Shown here piece by piece: positions 29,166 to 36,507 of a stretch of 64,000 bases of DNA. Position 1 is the first letter of the stretch, and each line of letters begins with the position of its first letter. The notes below the pieces were generated by a model. It searched no databases. It was given only the letters and a program-made list of their open reading frames with translations, and was not told the DNA's origin. Position numbers and translations under genes: made by a program. This DNA is from Thalassoglobus polymorphus (GTDB lineage: Bacteria; Planctomycetota; Planctomycetia; Planctomycetales; Planctomycetaceae): assembly GCF_007744255.1 (NCBI RefSeq), contig NZ_CP036267.1, forward strand, positions 3,475,500 through 3,539,499. The letters are read 5' to 3'.

Positions 29166-32100
29166 ATGGCTGTTGCCGATCCAAAATCAAAACCTCAAAA
29201 GTCTGCGTCTTCAAAATACGTCGACTTTGATGAATTTATCGAATACCAGCTCAAAAAAACACGCTCAGGGATTCATCACACCGATGTTCTCTCAGCGGTC
29301 GTCGTTCTGGCGGTCTTTCTGACTGGATATTTGCTTGTCTTCACGATCGCCGACCACTGGATCATTCAGGGCGGATTGAGCGATCTCGCGAGAACAATTT
29401 TGCTGGGAATCGTCGGGGCGATCTCTGTCACCTGGCTCGTGACAAAAATCGCGTTACCGCTCTATCGCGAAGTCAACATTCTCTACGCAGCCAAGGAAAT
29501 CGAAGAATCCTACCCCGAACTCAAAAGCAGTCTTGTCTCCTGGGTTCAGTTTCGCGAAGAGGGTCGAGAGATTCCTTCCGAGATTCTGAAAGCAATCGAA
29601 AAACGAACTGCTCTCGAAATCAAAGAGGCAGATGTCGATCAAGCTGTCGACCGTCAGTTCTTGATGAGAAGCTCCTATGTGCTTCTCGGAATTGTTGTCG
29701 TCATGTGCCTTTACACCGTTTTTTCTCCGAAGAAACTTTCCAACTCCGTTTGGAGAGCTTTTTTCCCGGCTGCTTCCGTCTCTGCGTCGACAAAAACAGA
29801 AATTCTGGAAGTCATTCCTGGAGATTATGAAGTCCTCGCACGTGACCAACTCGATGTCACTGTCGATCTCAGCGGAGTGATTCCTGAGAACGTCTCACTG
29901 CTGTTCACAACTTCGGACCATCGCTTTGTTGATGAACCGATTCCGATGCGAAACACCGGCGAAGGGCTTCCACGATTCCGCGCGAGGTTAACAGGTACAA
30001 ACGGCGAAGGGCTTCTCAAAGATTTGACATACCGCATCGAAGCGGGCGATGCCGTCTCTGACACCTACCAGATTCGCATCAAGCAACCCCCTTCCGCAAC
30101 AGTCACATCAATCGAGTATGACTACCCGGACTACATGCTGCTCGATGATAAATCACAATCGACCAGCACCATCGACGCCTGGGAAGGTGTTTACGTCACA
30201 GTCCGTGCGCAGACGAACATGCCCATCACTTCGGCTCAACTCTTCCGCTCGGACAATGACGTCGCAGAAGAGACAGCCGACGTCCTCACCATGCAGAAGA
30301 CCGGTCCCGACCAAATCGAAGCACGCTGGAGACTCAAATTTCGGGAAGACGGGACTTTCGCGAACTATTACTTCATTCAAGTCAAAAATGAAGCGGAAGA
30401 ATCCGACCCACAACCGACAATTCACCGCATCAAAATTCGCCCGGATCTGAAGCCAGAGATTTCGATTCTGTACCCGACCGAAGATCTCAACGTCCCTGCG
30501 AATGCAGTCATCCCGATCGCTTTCGAAGCTCGCGATCCAGACTTCATGCTTCGACGCGTCCTGTTGAAGATAGAACGAGAAGGCGAACTGCTTCCGAACG
30601 TTCCACGTTTATTCGAAGGTCCGGAAACTCCCGAGGTTCGTTCAAAATATCGATTCGACCTCAAGCCGCTCAAGTTGACAACGGGCGATCAACTGCAATT
30701 TTTCCTTGAAGCAGAAGACAACTTCGAGCCGTTTGACAATCTTCCGAAGCACGTCACCAGAACCTCCAAGCTGACCATCAATATCGTCGAGCCAGTCGAA
30801 GAAGAACAGGCCGAACAATTTACTCAAGAGCAAGAAGAGAACCTGCGACAGCAGTTGAATGAATCAGATCCGCAACAGCAGGAACGTCAACAGCAGCAGC
30901 CTCCGAAAGAGGGCTCCGAGATGTCTGAGGAATCAGCGGAGGAGAAATCTGAGAACAAGGATCCAAACGAACAGGGTGAGCCTCAAGATGGGGGCAAGCA
31001 AGAAGAAGGCGACCAGCAGAACGCTCAGCCAGATCAAAAGAACATGTCTGACTCAGAGCAACGTGAACGGTCTGGCAAAAAAGGGGACTCTTCTCAAAAA
31101 GGTGAATCAGGACAGGAGACCGAGGGCGACCAACCCAATCCAGAAAATACTCCGAATGACAAGCAGGGATCAAACGACCCAGCTTCTATGAAAGAAAATG
31201 GAGACAAGGAGAAGTCATCCGAGGAAAATCCGGCTGAAGGAACGCAAACAGGCGAGCAAAATTCGGAGCCTGATGGAACCCCCACCGAGAATACTTCGCA
31301 GAAAAACGAGACCGGAAGTTCACAGAAAAAAACGAAAAAGGCTGAGGATGATCAGGCGTTAAAAAAATTGCTTGAGTGGAGCGAAAAGAACAAAGAAAAG
31401 AATTCTGACGCTGAGCAGCAACCCGATCCAGCGGAACAAAAAGAGACGCCGAACAGCGACGCCGCCCCAAATCAGGAAAACAAATCGGAGCCTCAAGAGA
31501 CTGGCGAATCAAAGCCGGACCCGAAGAGTGATTCCCCGATGAACAGCGAATCAGAGTCTCCAGGCAATCCCTCAGCTGATTCACCAATGCCTCCAGGCGC
31601 GGAGAATAAAGATCCCGCCTCCGAATCAACGCCTGAACCAAAGATGGATGATGATTCTAAATCAGATTCCCCAAATGATACGCCCTCAGCAAACTCCCCG
31701 GAGAAGAGCGGAGAGAATCCAAAGTCCGACCCTTCAGCCCCAAAAGGAGAGTCTCCACAAGAGAACACTCCCGAAAACGCAACTAAAAACTCTCCTCAAC
31801 CTTCAAACAGCGAAGGCGAGAAGAGAGAAGACGGAAACTCCTCAAAGACCGGAGAAGAGCCCCCGGCGGACTCTCCTTCAGAGATGAAAAGCACCACACC
31901 AGACAAAAACCAACAACAAAAATCTCCGGAGACTTCAAACTCCGAAACCAACAAAGCGCCTGCTGGTGACATGCCAGAGCAAACAATGGATGAGCCCCAA
32001 CCCGGTGAACAGAAATCTGGCGAGCAGAAGTCCGGTGAGCAGATGTCTGGTGAGCAGATGTCCGGCGAACAGAAGTCCGGTGAACAGAAGTCCGGTGAGC

Positions 32101-33197
32101 AGAAGTCCGGTGAGCAGAAGTCCGGTGAGCAGAAGTCCGGTGAGCAGAAGTCCGGTGAGCAGAAGTCGGGCGAGCAGAAGTCGGGTGAACAGAAGTCCGG
32201 TGAACAGAAGTCCGGCGAGCAGAAGTCCGGCGAGCAGAAGTCCGGTGAACAGAAGTCCGGCGAGCAGATGTCCGGCGAGCAGAAGTCCGGTGAGCAGAAG
32301 TCCGGTGAGCAGATGTCCGGTGAGCAGATGTCCGGTGAGCAGATGTCCGGTGAGCAAAAGTCGGGTGAACAGAAGCCGGGTGAACAGAAGCCGGGTGAAC
32401 AGAAGTCCGGTGAACAGAAGTCCGGTGAACAGAAGTCTGGCGAACAGAAGTCTGGTGAGCAGAAGTCTGGTGAGCAGAAGTCTGGTGAGCAGAAGTCTGG
32501 TGAGCAGAAGTCGGGCGAGCAAAAGTCTGGCGAGCAAAAGTCTGGCGAGCAGAAGTCAGGCGAGCAGAAGTCGGGCGAGCAGAAGTCGGGCGAACAGAAG
32601 TCGGGCGAACAGAAGTCCGGTGAAGGTGCGGGCGGTCAAGAAGGGGAAGCCTCGAAAGGTAGTGAGGCTGGGGAACCAGGACAGATGGATTCTGGTAAAA
32701 ACTCCACAGCACAAACTGGAGGCGGCGGAGCAGGTGGAAGCGGTACGGAAACGCCTTCCTCAGTCAGCGAACCTTCATCAGGAGAATCGCCACAGCTTAC
32801 TCCTGAAGAAGCAAATCTCGCCAATAAGAAGAAGGCGGTCGATCTCGCTCTTAAGAAACTTCAGGACCAAATTGAGCGAGGTGAAACTCCACAAGAATTG
32901 ATGGAACAACTTGGCTACACCGAGAAGGATCTCTCCTCGTTCATGCAACGCCTCGAAGAGCGTCTGTCAGATCCTGGAATCAACAAAGAAGCTGAGACCG
33001 AAGCAGCTCGACGACAATTCGATTCTCTTCTCAAAGGGCTCGATTACAAATCGACCGGCGAGCGCCGCGATGGCGGTGACCATGAGCGTCAGGCAGCTGA
33101 AGGTTTTGGTGGCGCCAATCGCCCTGTGATCCCGGAGTATCGAGAAGAAGACGAAGCCTTCAAGCGTAAACTCTCTCGTCAGGGAACAAAAAAATAG
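29166..33197 (+). CDS. 1343-aa membrane protein with 41 SGEQK-type pentapeptide repeats; DUF4175-like layout
   Basis: N-terminal membrane helices at about residues 40-95 (VLSAVVVLAVFLTGYLLVF, ILLGIVGAISVTWLV) and about 165-185 (YVLLGIVVVMCLYTVF). A periplasmic beta-rich region of 200-530 follows, then a long low-complexity Glu/Gln/Ser/Pro/Lys-rich segment to about 945. Residues 946-1150 are 41 tandem pentapeptides (S/P-G-E-Q-K/M). A helical C-terminal domain (AVDLALKKLQDQIERGETPQELMEQLG) and a charged tail close the protein. The helix-helix-beta-disorder order resembles large DUF4175-type proteins of planctomycetes, which I know only as uncharacterised. Divergent from the phosphatase gene and followed by a strong hairpin. 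Confidence 0.82.
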   Translation: MAVADPKSKPQKSASSKYVDFDEFIEYQLKKTRSGIHHTDVLSAVVVLAVFLTGYLLVFTIADHWIIQGGLSDLARTILLGIVGAISVTWLVTKIALPLYREVNILYAAKEIEESYPELKSSLVSWVQFREEGREIPSEILKAIEKRTALEIKEADVDQAVDRQFLMRSSYVLLGIVVVMCLYTVFSPKKLSNSVWRAFFPAASVSASTKTEILEVIPGDYEVLARDQLDVTVDLSGVIPENVSLLFTTSDHRFVDEPIPMRNTGEGLPRFRARLTGTNGEGLLKDLTYRIEAGDAVSDTYQIRIKQPPSATVTSIEYDYPDYMLLDDKSQSTSTIDAWEGVYVTVRAQTNMPITSAQLFRSDNDVAEETADVLTMQKTGPDQIEARWRLKFREDGTFANYYFIQVKNEAEESDPQPTIHRIKIRPDLKPEISILYPTEDLNVPANAVIPIAFEARDPDFMLRRVLLKIEREGELLPNVPRLFEGPETPEVRSKYRFDLKPLKLTTGDQLQFFLEAEDNFEPFDNLPKHVTRTSKLTINIVEPVEEEQAEQFTQEQEENLRQQLNESDPQQQERQQQQPPKEGSEMSEESAEEKSENKDPNEQGEPQDGGKQEEGDQQNAQPDQKNMSDSEQRERSGKKGDSSQKGESGQETEGDQPNPENTPNDKQGSNDPASMKENGDKEKSSEENPAEGTQTGEQNSEPDGTPTENTSQKNETGSSQKKTKKAEDDQALKKLLEWSEKNKEKNSDAEQQPDPAEQKETPNSDAAPNQENKSEPQETGESKPDPKSDSPMNSESESPGNPSADSPMPPGAENKDPASESTPEPKMDDDSKSDSPNDTPSANSPEKSGENPKSDPSAPKGESPQENTPENATKNSPQPSNSEGEKREDGNSSKTGEEPPADSPSEMKSTTPDKNQQQKSPETSNSETNKAPAGDMPEQTMDEPQPGEQKSGEQKSGEQMSGEQMSGEQKSGEQKSGEQKSGEQKSGEQKSGEQKSGEQKSGEQKSGEQKSGEQKSGEQKSGEQKSGEQKSGEQMSGEQKSGEQKSGEQMSGEQMSGEQMSGEQKSGEQKPGEQKPGEQKSGEQKSGEQKSGEQKSGEQKSGEQKSGEQKSGEQKSGEQKSGEQKSGEQKSGEQKSGEQKSGEQKSGEQKSGEGAGGQEGEASKGSEAGEPGQMDSGKNSTAQTGGGGAGGSGTETPSSVSEPSSGESPQLTPEEANLANKKKAVDLALKKLQDQIERGETPQELMEQLGYTEKDLSSFMQRLEERLSDPGINKEAETEAARRQFDSLLKGLDYKSTGERRDGGDHERQAAEGFGGANRPVIPEYREEDEAFKRKLSRQGTKK
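32001..32615 (+). repeat. tandem 15-bp array, 41 units, encoding (S/P)GEQ(K/M)
   Basis: 615 bp of in-frame 15-bp units such as TCCGGTGAGCAGAAG. Units vary at silent third positions and at K/M and S/P codons, in blocks that suggest unequal crossing-over or slippage. Because the unit lacks stops in other frames, long spurious reading frames occur on both strands here. Confidence 0.95.
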
Positions 33198-33212
33198 TCC
33201 CTGCTCGACAAG

Positions 33213-33249
33213 AGTCATGTCTGTTGAGCAACCCTGAACAGACATGACT
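33213..33249 (+). terminator. hairpin after the 1343-aa gene
   Basis: AGTCATGTCTGTT / AACAGACATGACT, a perfect 13-bp stem with an 11-nt loop, 15 bp after the stop codon. The following T-run is short (TT), so it may be a terminator or a 3'-end stabilising hairpin. Confidence 0.65.
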
Positions 33250-33594
33250 TTCGCTCATGAGCTAACATGCAAAAGAGGTAGACAGTGAGGTGAACTGGGA
33301 TGTTTTCTTAGTTCACCCCACTCCCCCGCGACTTCGGTCAAATTTCTCCCAAACCGAAACGGCATCGACAGAGATCGCTACCTGCTCTCACCGCTGCTTC
33401 TCAATTTTCTCTGAAAGAATTCGGCTTTCACTCCGTATCAGTAACTGTCTGCTTCTGCGGGACAAGTTGTGGCTCGATACTTGGGATGCGCAACTTTCTC
33501 GCGGTGAAGTAACAGATCGCTTTGAGATTCTTGCAATTCCTCAGCGATCCTGATTCATCGTCTGAAATCTCTCGACTTGACCTACGGAGACAGG
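33250..33594. other. intergenic region before the terminase cassette
   Basis: About 345 bp. An 87-codon frame (33290-33553, GTG start) ends in WDAQLSRGEVTDRFEILA and has plausible codon use at its 3' end, but the 5' half does not look like protein. I do not call it. The cassette promoter is probably here; no clear box was seen. Confidence 0.4.
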
Positions 33595-33885
33595 ATGTCT
33601 GTGACGCGACGTAATGGAACGAAAATCCTCCTTCCACGAACTGGTGCTGACGAATTCTGGAAACTGATTCACGATCATTTCGCTGGCGAAGATGAACGCA
33701 AATGGAAGTACCTCGCCATGCTCGCCTTGCGAGAAAATGCTGGCTGGCCGCTTGATCGAATCGGAAATGTCTTTGGACACCCCAAAGGCCATGTCACTCG
33801 TTGCCTGACAAAAATTAAAAAGGACCTGCGAGAAAGATTTGCCTCCTCACCAGAGTTCCTTGATCTCGACTCCGAATCTCTTTGA
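33595..33885 (+). CDS. small helix-turn-helix protein, first gene of the terminase cassette
   Basis: 96 residues. The ATG at 33595 has GGAGACAGG immediately upstream; a TTG at 33577 would lack a site. The C-terminal half contains a helix-turn-helix like those of sigma region 4 or phage regulators: LRENAGWPLDRIGNVFGHPK followed by the recognition helix HVTRCLTKIKKDL. The N-terminal half (EFWKLIHDHFAGEDERKWKYLAML) is helical. It is 31 bp from the ParB-like gene. Likely a DNA-binding regulator or packaging accessory; not a named family. Confidence 0.7.
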   Translation: MSVTRRNGTKILLPRTGADEFWKLIHDHFAGEDERKWKYLAMLALRENAGWPLDRIGNVFGHPKGHVTRCLTKIKKDLRERFASSPEFLDLDSESL

Positions 33886-33916
33886 AGCTCGCCTCTTCTC
33901 ATCAAAGGAATTTCCT

Positions 33917-34483
33917 ATGAACATTGAATCTTTATCGGTCAATGACCTCAAGCCGGCCCCTTACAACCCTCGCCTCAGACTTAAACCGGGTGATGCAGCT
34001 TGGGAAAAGCTGGAACGATCACTCGATGAATTCGATCTGGTCCAACCGATCGTCTGGAATCGACAAACCGGACACATTGTCTCTGGACACCAACGCCTGG
34101 CAGTACTCAAACATCGTGGATACGAATCCGTCGATTGTGCTGTCGTTGACCTTTCCATTGAAAAAGAAAAAGCTCTCAACGTCACACTCAATAACCAGTC
34201 GGTCGGCAGCGACTGGGATGCCGAGAAGCTCGTCGACCTCGTCAGTGAACTTCAATCACTTCCAGATTTCGACGCGACATTGACTGGCTTCGACGAACAA
34301 CAATTAAAAGACCTCGTCCTTACTCCATGCTTGTCCGAAGAGGCCGAAATGGTTGAAGAGTTCAACGAATCTTTGACTCGCGTGACCTTTGAAATCCCGA
34401 ACGAATTGTGGGAACAAACTCGCAAGGAGTTCGATGAAATTCTAAGCCGACATCCCCAAATTCGGTTACACGTCGGAACCTAA
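33917..34483 (+). CDS. ParB/sulfiredoxin-fold (ParB-like nuclease) domain protein
   Basis: 188 residues from the ATG at 33917 (AAAGGA upstream). Residues 5-95 follow the ParB N-terminal domain: PYNPRLRL, LVQPIVWNRQTGHIVSGHQRL with GHQR at 57-60, VDCAVVDLSIEKEKALNVTLN. It lacks the central HTH of chromosomal ParB. Such short proteins are common in phages and are often near terminases and DNA methylases. The C-terminal part (FNESLTRVTFEIPNELWEQTRKEF) is also typical of phage versions. Likely a DNA-binding or nuclease-like factor of the cassette. Confidence 0.85.
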   Translation: MNIESLSVNDLKPAPYNPRLRLKPGDAAWEKLERSLDEFDLVQPIVWNRQTGHIVSGHQRLAVLKHRGYESVDCAVVDLSIEKEKALNVTLNNQSVGSDWDAEKLVDLVSELQSLPDFDATLTGFDEQQLKDLVLTPCLSEEAEMVEEFNESLTRVTFEIPNELWEQTRKEFDEILSRHPQIRLHVGT

Positions 34484-34680
34484 GCAATTTCGTATTTTCG
34501 TGTCCGCGTGGAGTGTTTTTCATCTCGTAAACCACTCATCTCCACGAGACTGGTCGAGTACGTTTCTTTCAAACGGAATTTGATTTCAATCTGCTGCGAC
34601 AAAAAAATTCCCCAACGAACTCGCACTCAGCAGCAACCTGAAACTTGCCACAGCAACAATTCCTTTCCATCAGGTCCAGC

Positions 34681-35430
34681 ATGAAAATTTCGGCACAACA
34701 TCAATTCCTTCCCAAGACGAATTCAACACGTTCATCAATGGTGATGGACAACTTCGGAATCAGCTTTGAACAGGGTCTGCATGTCATCGCTGACGGACTC
34801 GACTTGCCTGTTCAGTCGGGGCAAATCGTCATCTTCACTGGTGAGAGCGGCTCTGGAAAATCGTCGCTAATGAAATCGCTCCGTACCGAACTTGAAAGAG
34901 ATCATCAAACGATCGTTTCTCTCGATGAACTCGATCTTGGTACTGAAATCCTCGTCGACGAGCTCGATCTTCCTTTTGAAGAGGCATTACAGCTTCTCTC
35001 GGCGTGCGGTTTGGGAGAAGCACATTTGCTGTTGCGAACTCCTCATGAACTCTCGGATGGACAGCGATACCGATTTCGACTTGCCAAGGCTTTGTCGAGT
35101 CGGGCGGACTGGATTGTCGCAGACGAATACACAGCGACGCTTGATCGGACACTTGCCAAAGTTGTCTCATTGAACTTGCGAAAAACGGCTGATCGATCTG
35201 CAACCGGATTTCTTCTGGCCACGACTCACGACGACATCATCGACGATCTTTCACCTGATATACATGTTCATTGTCAGCTGAATGGAACAATTGACGTGCA
35301 TGTTGCTGAGAGTAACGGGAGTAAAAAAAAAGCCTCTCGATCGCTGATGGCTTCTGGATTTCACCTGGCACCAAATCCGACTGGCCGTATTTCTCACGGT
35401 GGCATTACCGCAGCCACCAACTCGGGTTGA
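34681..35430 (+). CDS. ABC-type ATPase, N-terminal part of a COG2401-like ATPase-acetyltransferase
   Basis: 249 residues from ATG 34681 (a TTG at 34645 is an alternative). Walker A GESGSGKS at residues 54-61, ABC signature LSDGQRYR at 124-131, Walker B WIVADE at 144-149, and H-loop TTH at 181-183. It has no membrane helices. It matches the ATPase half of proteins described as ABC ATPase fused to an acetyltransferase. The normal frame ends at TGA 35428-35430, just after a poorly conserved tail. A run of nine A at 35323-35331 allows a -1 shift into the downstream GNAT frame, producing the full fusion. See the GNAT entry. Confidence 0.85.
   Translation: MKISAQHQFLPKTNSTRSSMVMDNFGISFEQGLHVIADGLDLPVQSGQIVIFTGESGSGKSSLMKSLRTELERDHQTIVSLDELDLGTEILVDELDLPFEEALQLLSACGLGEAHLLLRTPHELSDGQRYRFRLAKALSSRADWIVADEYTATLDRTLAKVVSLNLRKTADRSATGFLLATTHDDIIDDLSPDIHVHCQLNGTIDVHVAESNGSKKKASRSLMASGFHLAPNPTGRISHGGITAATNSG
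35323..35331 (+). promoter_or_regulatory. A9 slippery run, candidate -1 frameshift or slippage site
   Basis: AGT AAA AAA AAA GCC in the ATPase frame contains A_AAA_AAA. A -1 slip continues as AAA AAA AGC CTC, entering the frame that encodes the acetyltransferase part. The frame is blocked by TAA directly upstream (35322-35324), so only shifting gives access. Confidence 0.55.
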
Positions 35431-35966
35431 TTCGAAAGATCATGCTGTTGTGGCACGAGAAGATCCCCATCGGAATCTGTATTTTGAACTCACCTCCCAA
35501 AACTCTCTCGATGCGAAATCGCTTCTTTGGTCGCTCGGGGAAATGGGAGAGAACTTCGATGCGGACACTCAATACTCAACTCGTCCTTCTTTCTCGCGTC
35601 GTCATTCACCCCACGTTTCGAGGCGCTGGCATCGCAAGCCAGTTCGTGAGGCGCGTTTGCGAACTGAGCGGCTACCCATGGATTGAAACACTTGCCCAAA
35701 TGGGGCATATCAATCCATTTTTTGAGCGTGCCGGATTTCAACGTGTGGGAGTCTCGCAAGCTCAGCAACGCTCTCGAAACGGACACTCCAAACTCTACGG
35801 AAATCGACAAAACTATGCCGAAGAAAAAGGCCTCATCTCTCAAGAAACGTTCAACAAAAGCCGCTACTCCAACCCCGTCTACTACATCTTCGACAACCGC
35901 GAAAACTACGACCAAACAAACTTCAAAGCGGGCAGCAAAACGAACAGCAAAGAAGAAGGCAACTAA
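35325..35966 (+). CDS. GNAT acetyltransferase part of the COG2401-like protein, reached by -1 shift
   Basis: The open frame runs from the A9 site, and family-like sequence begins well before any start codon: GFWISPGTKSDWPYFSRWHY, then a TTG at 35427 that overlaps the ATPase stop (TTGA). The GNAT acetyl-CoA motif is VVIHPTFRGAGIASQFV, and the family-typical NPFFERAGFQRVG and PVYYIFDNR close the domain. Since conserved-looking residues lie upstream of 35427, a separate start there would delete part of the fold. So I infer expression as an ATPase fusion through frameshifting or transcript slippage; a recent frameshift mutation is the alternative. The last 152 bp overlap the small-terminase gene. 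Confidence 0.7.
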   Translation, partial: KKSLSIADGFWISPGTKSDWPYFSRWHYRSHQLGLIRKIMLLWHEKIPIGICILNSPPKTLSMRNRFFGRSGKWERTSMRTLNTQLVLLSRVVIHPTFRGAGIASQFVRRVCELSGYPWIETLAQMGHINPFFERAGFQRVGVSQAQQRSRNGHSKLYGNRQNYAEEKGLISQETFNKSRYSNPVYYIFDNRENYDQTNFKAGSKTNSKEEGN

Positions 35967-36507
35967 GAAGCCAGGCAATCAGGATTCGCGAGAGTCCCCC
36001 GCAGCAACAACGCCGATCGCAACAGCGCCGATCGCAGCACCATCAGCAGCACCGATTGCAGCTGCGACCTTTCTGAAGAAATCAGACAGCCCGACACTTC
36101 TCTCGGAGGAAGTTCAATACTCCTACATGACCTTGCTTTCCCGAGGAGCTTCGCCGGCAGCGGCCTGTTCCCAACTTGGAATCTTGTTAGCAGACGTCAT
36201 CTGGACCATGGAACATGACTCCGGTTTTCAGTCGATGATGAACCGTGTTCAGGAACTTCTCAGTCAAAATGTTGCAGCAGCTTTGTATCGTTCAGCGATG
36301 GAAGGAAGTGTTACTGCCCAACAAAACTACTTGAAAGCTTACCCCCCACCTGGGTGTGGCGCAACCATCGAAGGTTCAGAAAAAGACCCTGAACCCGAGA
36401 TGACAGATGAAGAACTTATCGAGTACCTCAGGCAAGAAGCAACGGCTTTCCTTGCTGAACTTAATTCAGACAGCACGTTCGAAGTTTCGAAAAGTCCCAC
36501 CATGTGA
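35815..36507 (+). CDS. small terminase-like protein with Lys/Ala/Thr-rich N-terminus
   Basis: 230 residues from ATG 35815. Residues 1-85 are low complexity, histone-H1-like (KKKASSLKKRSTKAA, then TTAPIA-type Ala/Pro repeats). From about 95 a DNA-binding domain fits phage small-terminase/HTH proteins: YMTLLSRGASPAAACSQLG, then DSGFQSMMNRVQELL and AAALYRSAMEGSVTAQQNYL. A Glu-rich C-terminus follows. The 5' part overlaps the GNAT frame by 152 bp in another register. The next in-frame start (36127) would cut into the HTH. The 3' end overlaps the large-terminase frame by about 100 bp. Confidence 0.7.
   Translation: MPKKKASSLKKRSTKAATPTPSTTSSTTAKTTTKQTSKRAAKRTAKKKATKKPGNQDSRESPAATTPIATAPIAAPSAAPIAAATFLKKSDSPTLLSEEVQYSYMTLLSRGASPAAACSQLGILLADVIWTMEHDSGFQSMMNRVQELLSQNVAAALYRSAMEGSVTAQQNYLKAYPPPGCGATIEGSEKDPEPEMTDEELIEYLRQEATAFLAELNSDSTFEVSKSPTM

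Noticed and set aside
31783..32712. Long minus-strand frame opposite the SGEQK repeats
   Set aside because: It is an artefact of the stop-free 15-bp tandem array. The product is a simple repeat of RTSxH units without start context.
31966..32901. Second plus-strand frame across the SGEQK repeats
   Set aside because: Same cause: the repeat has no stops in this register. The plus-strand frame with membrane helices is the real gene.
33290..33553. 87-codon frame before the terminase cassette
   Set aside because: The 3' third looks protein-like but the 5' part does not, and the GTG start has no good site. Kept as intergenic.
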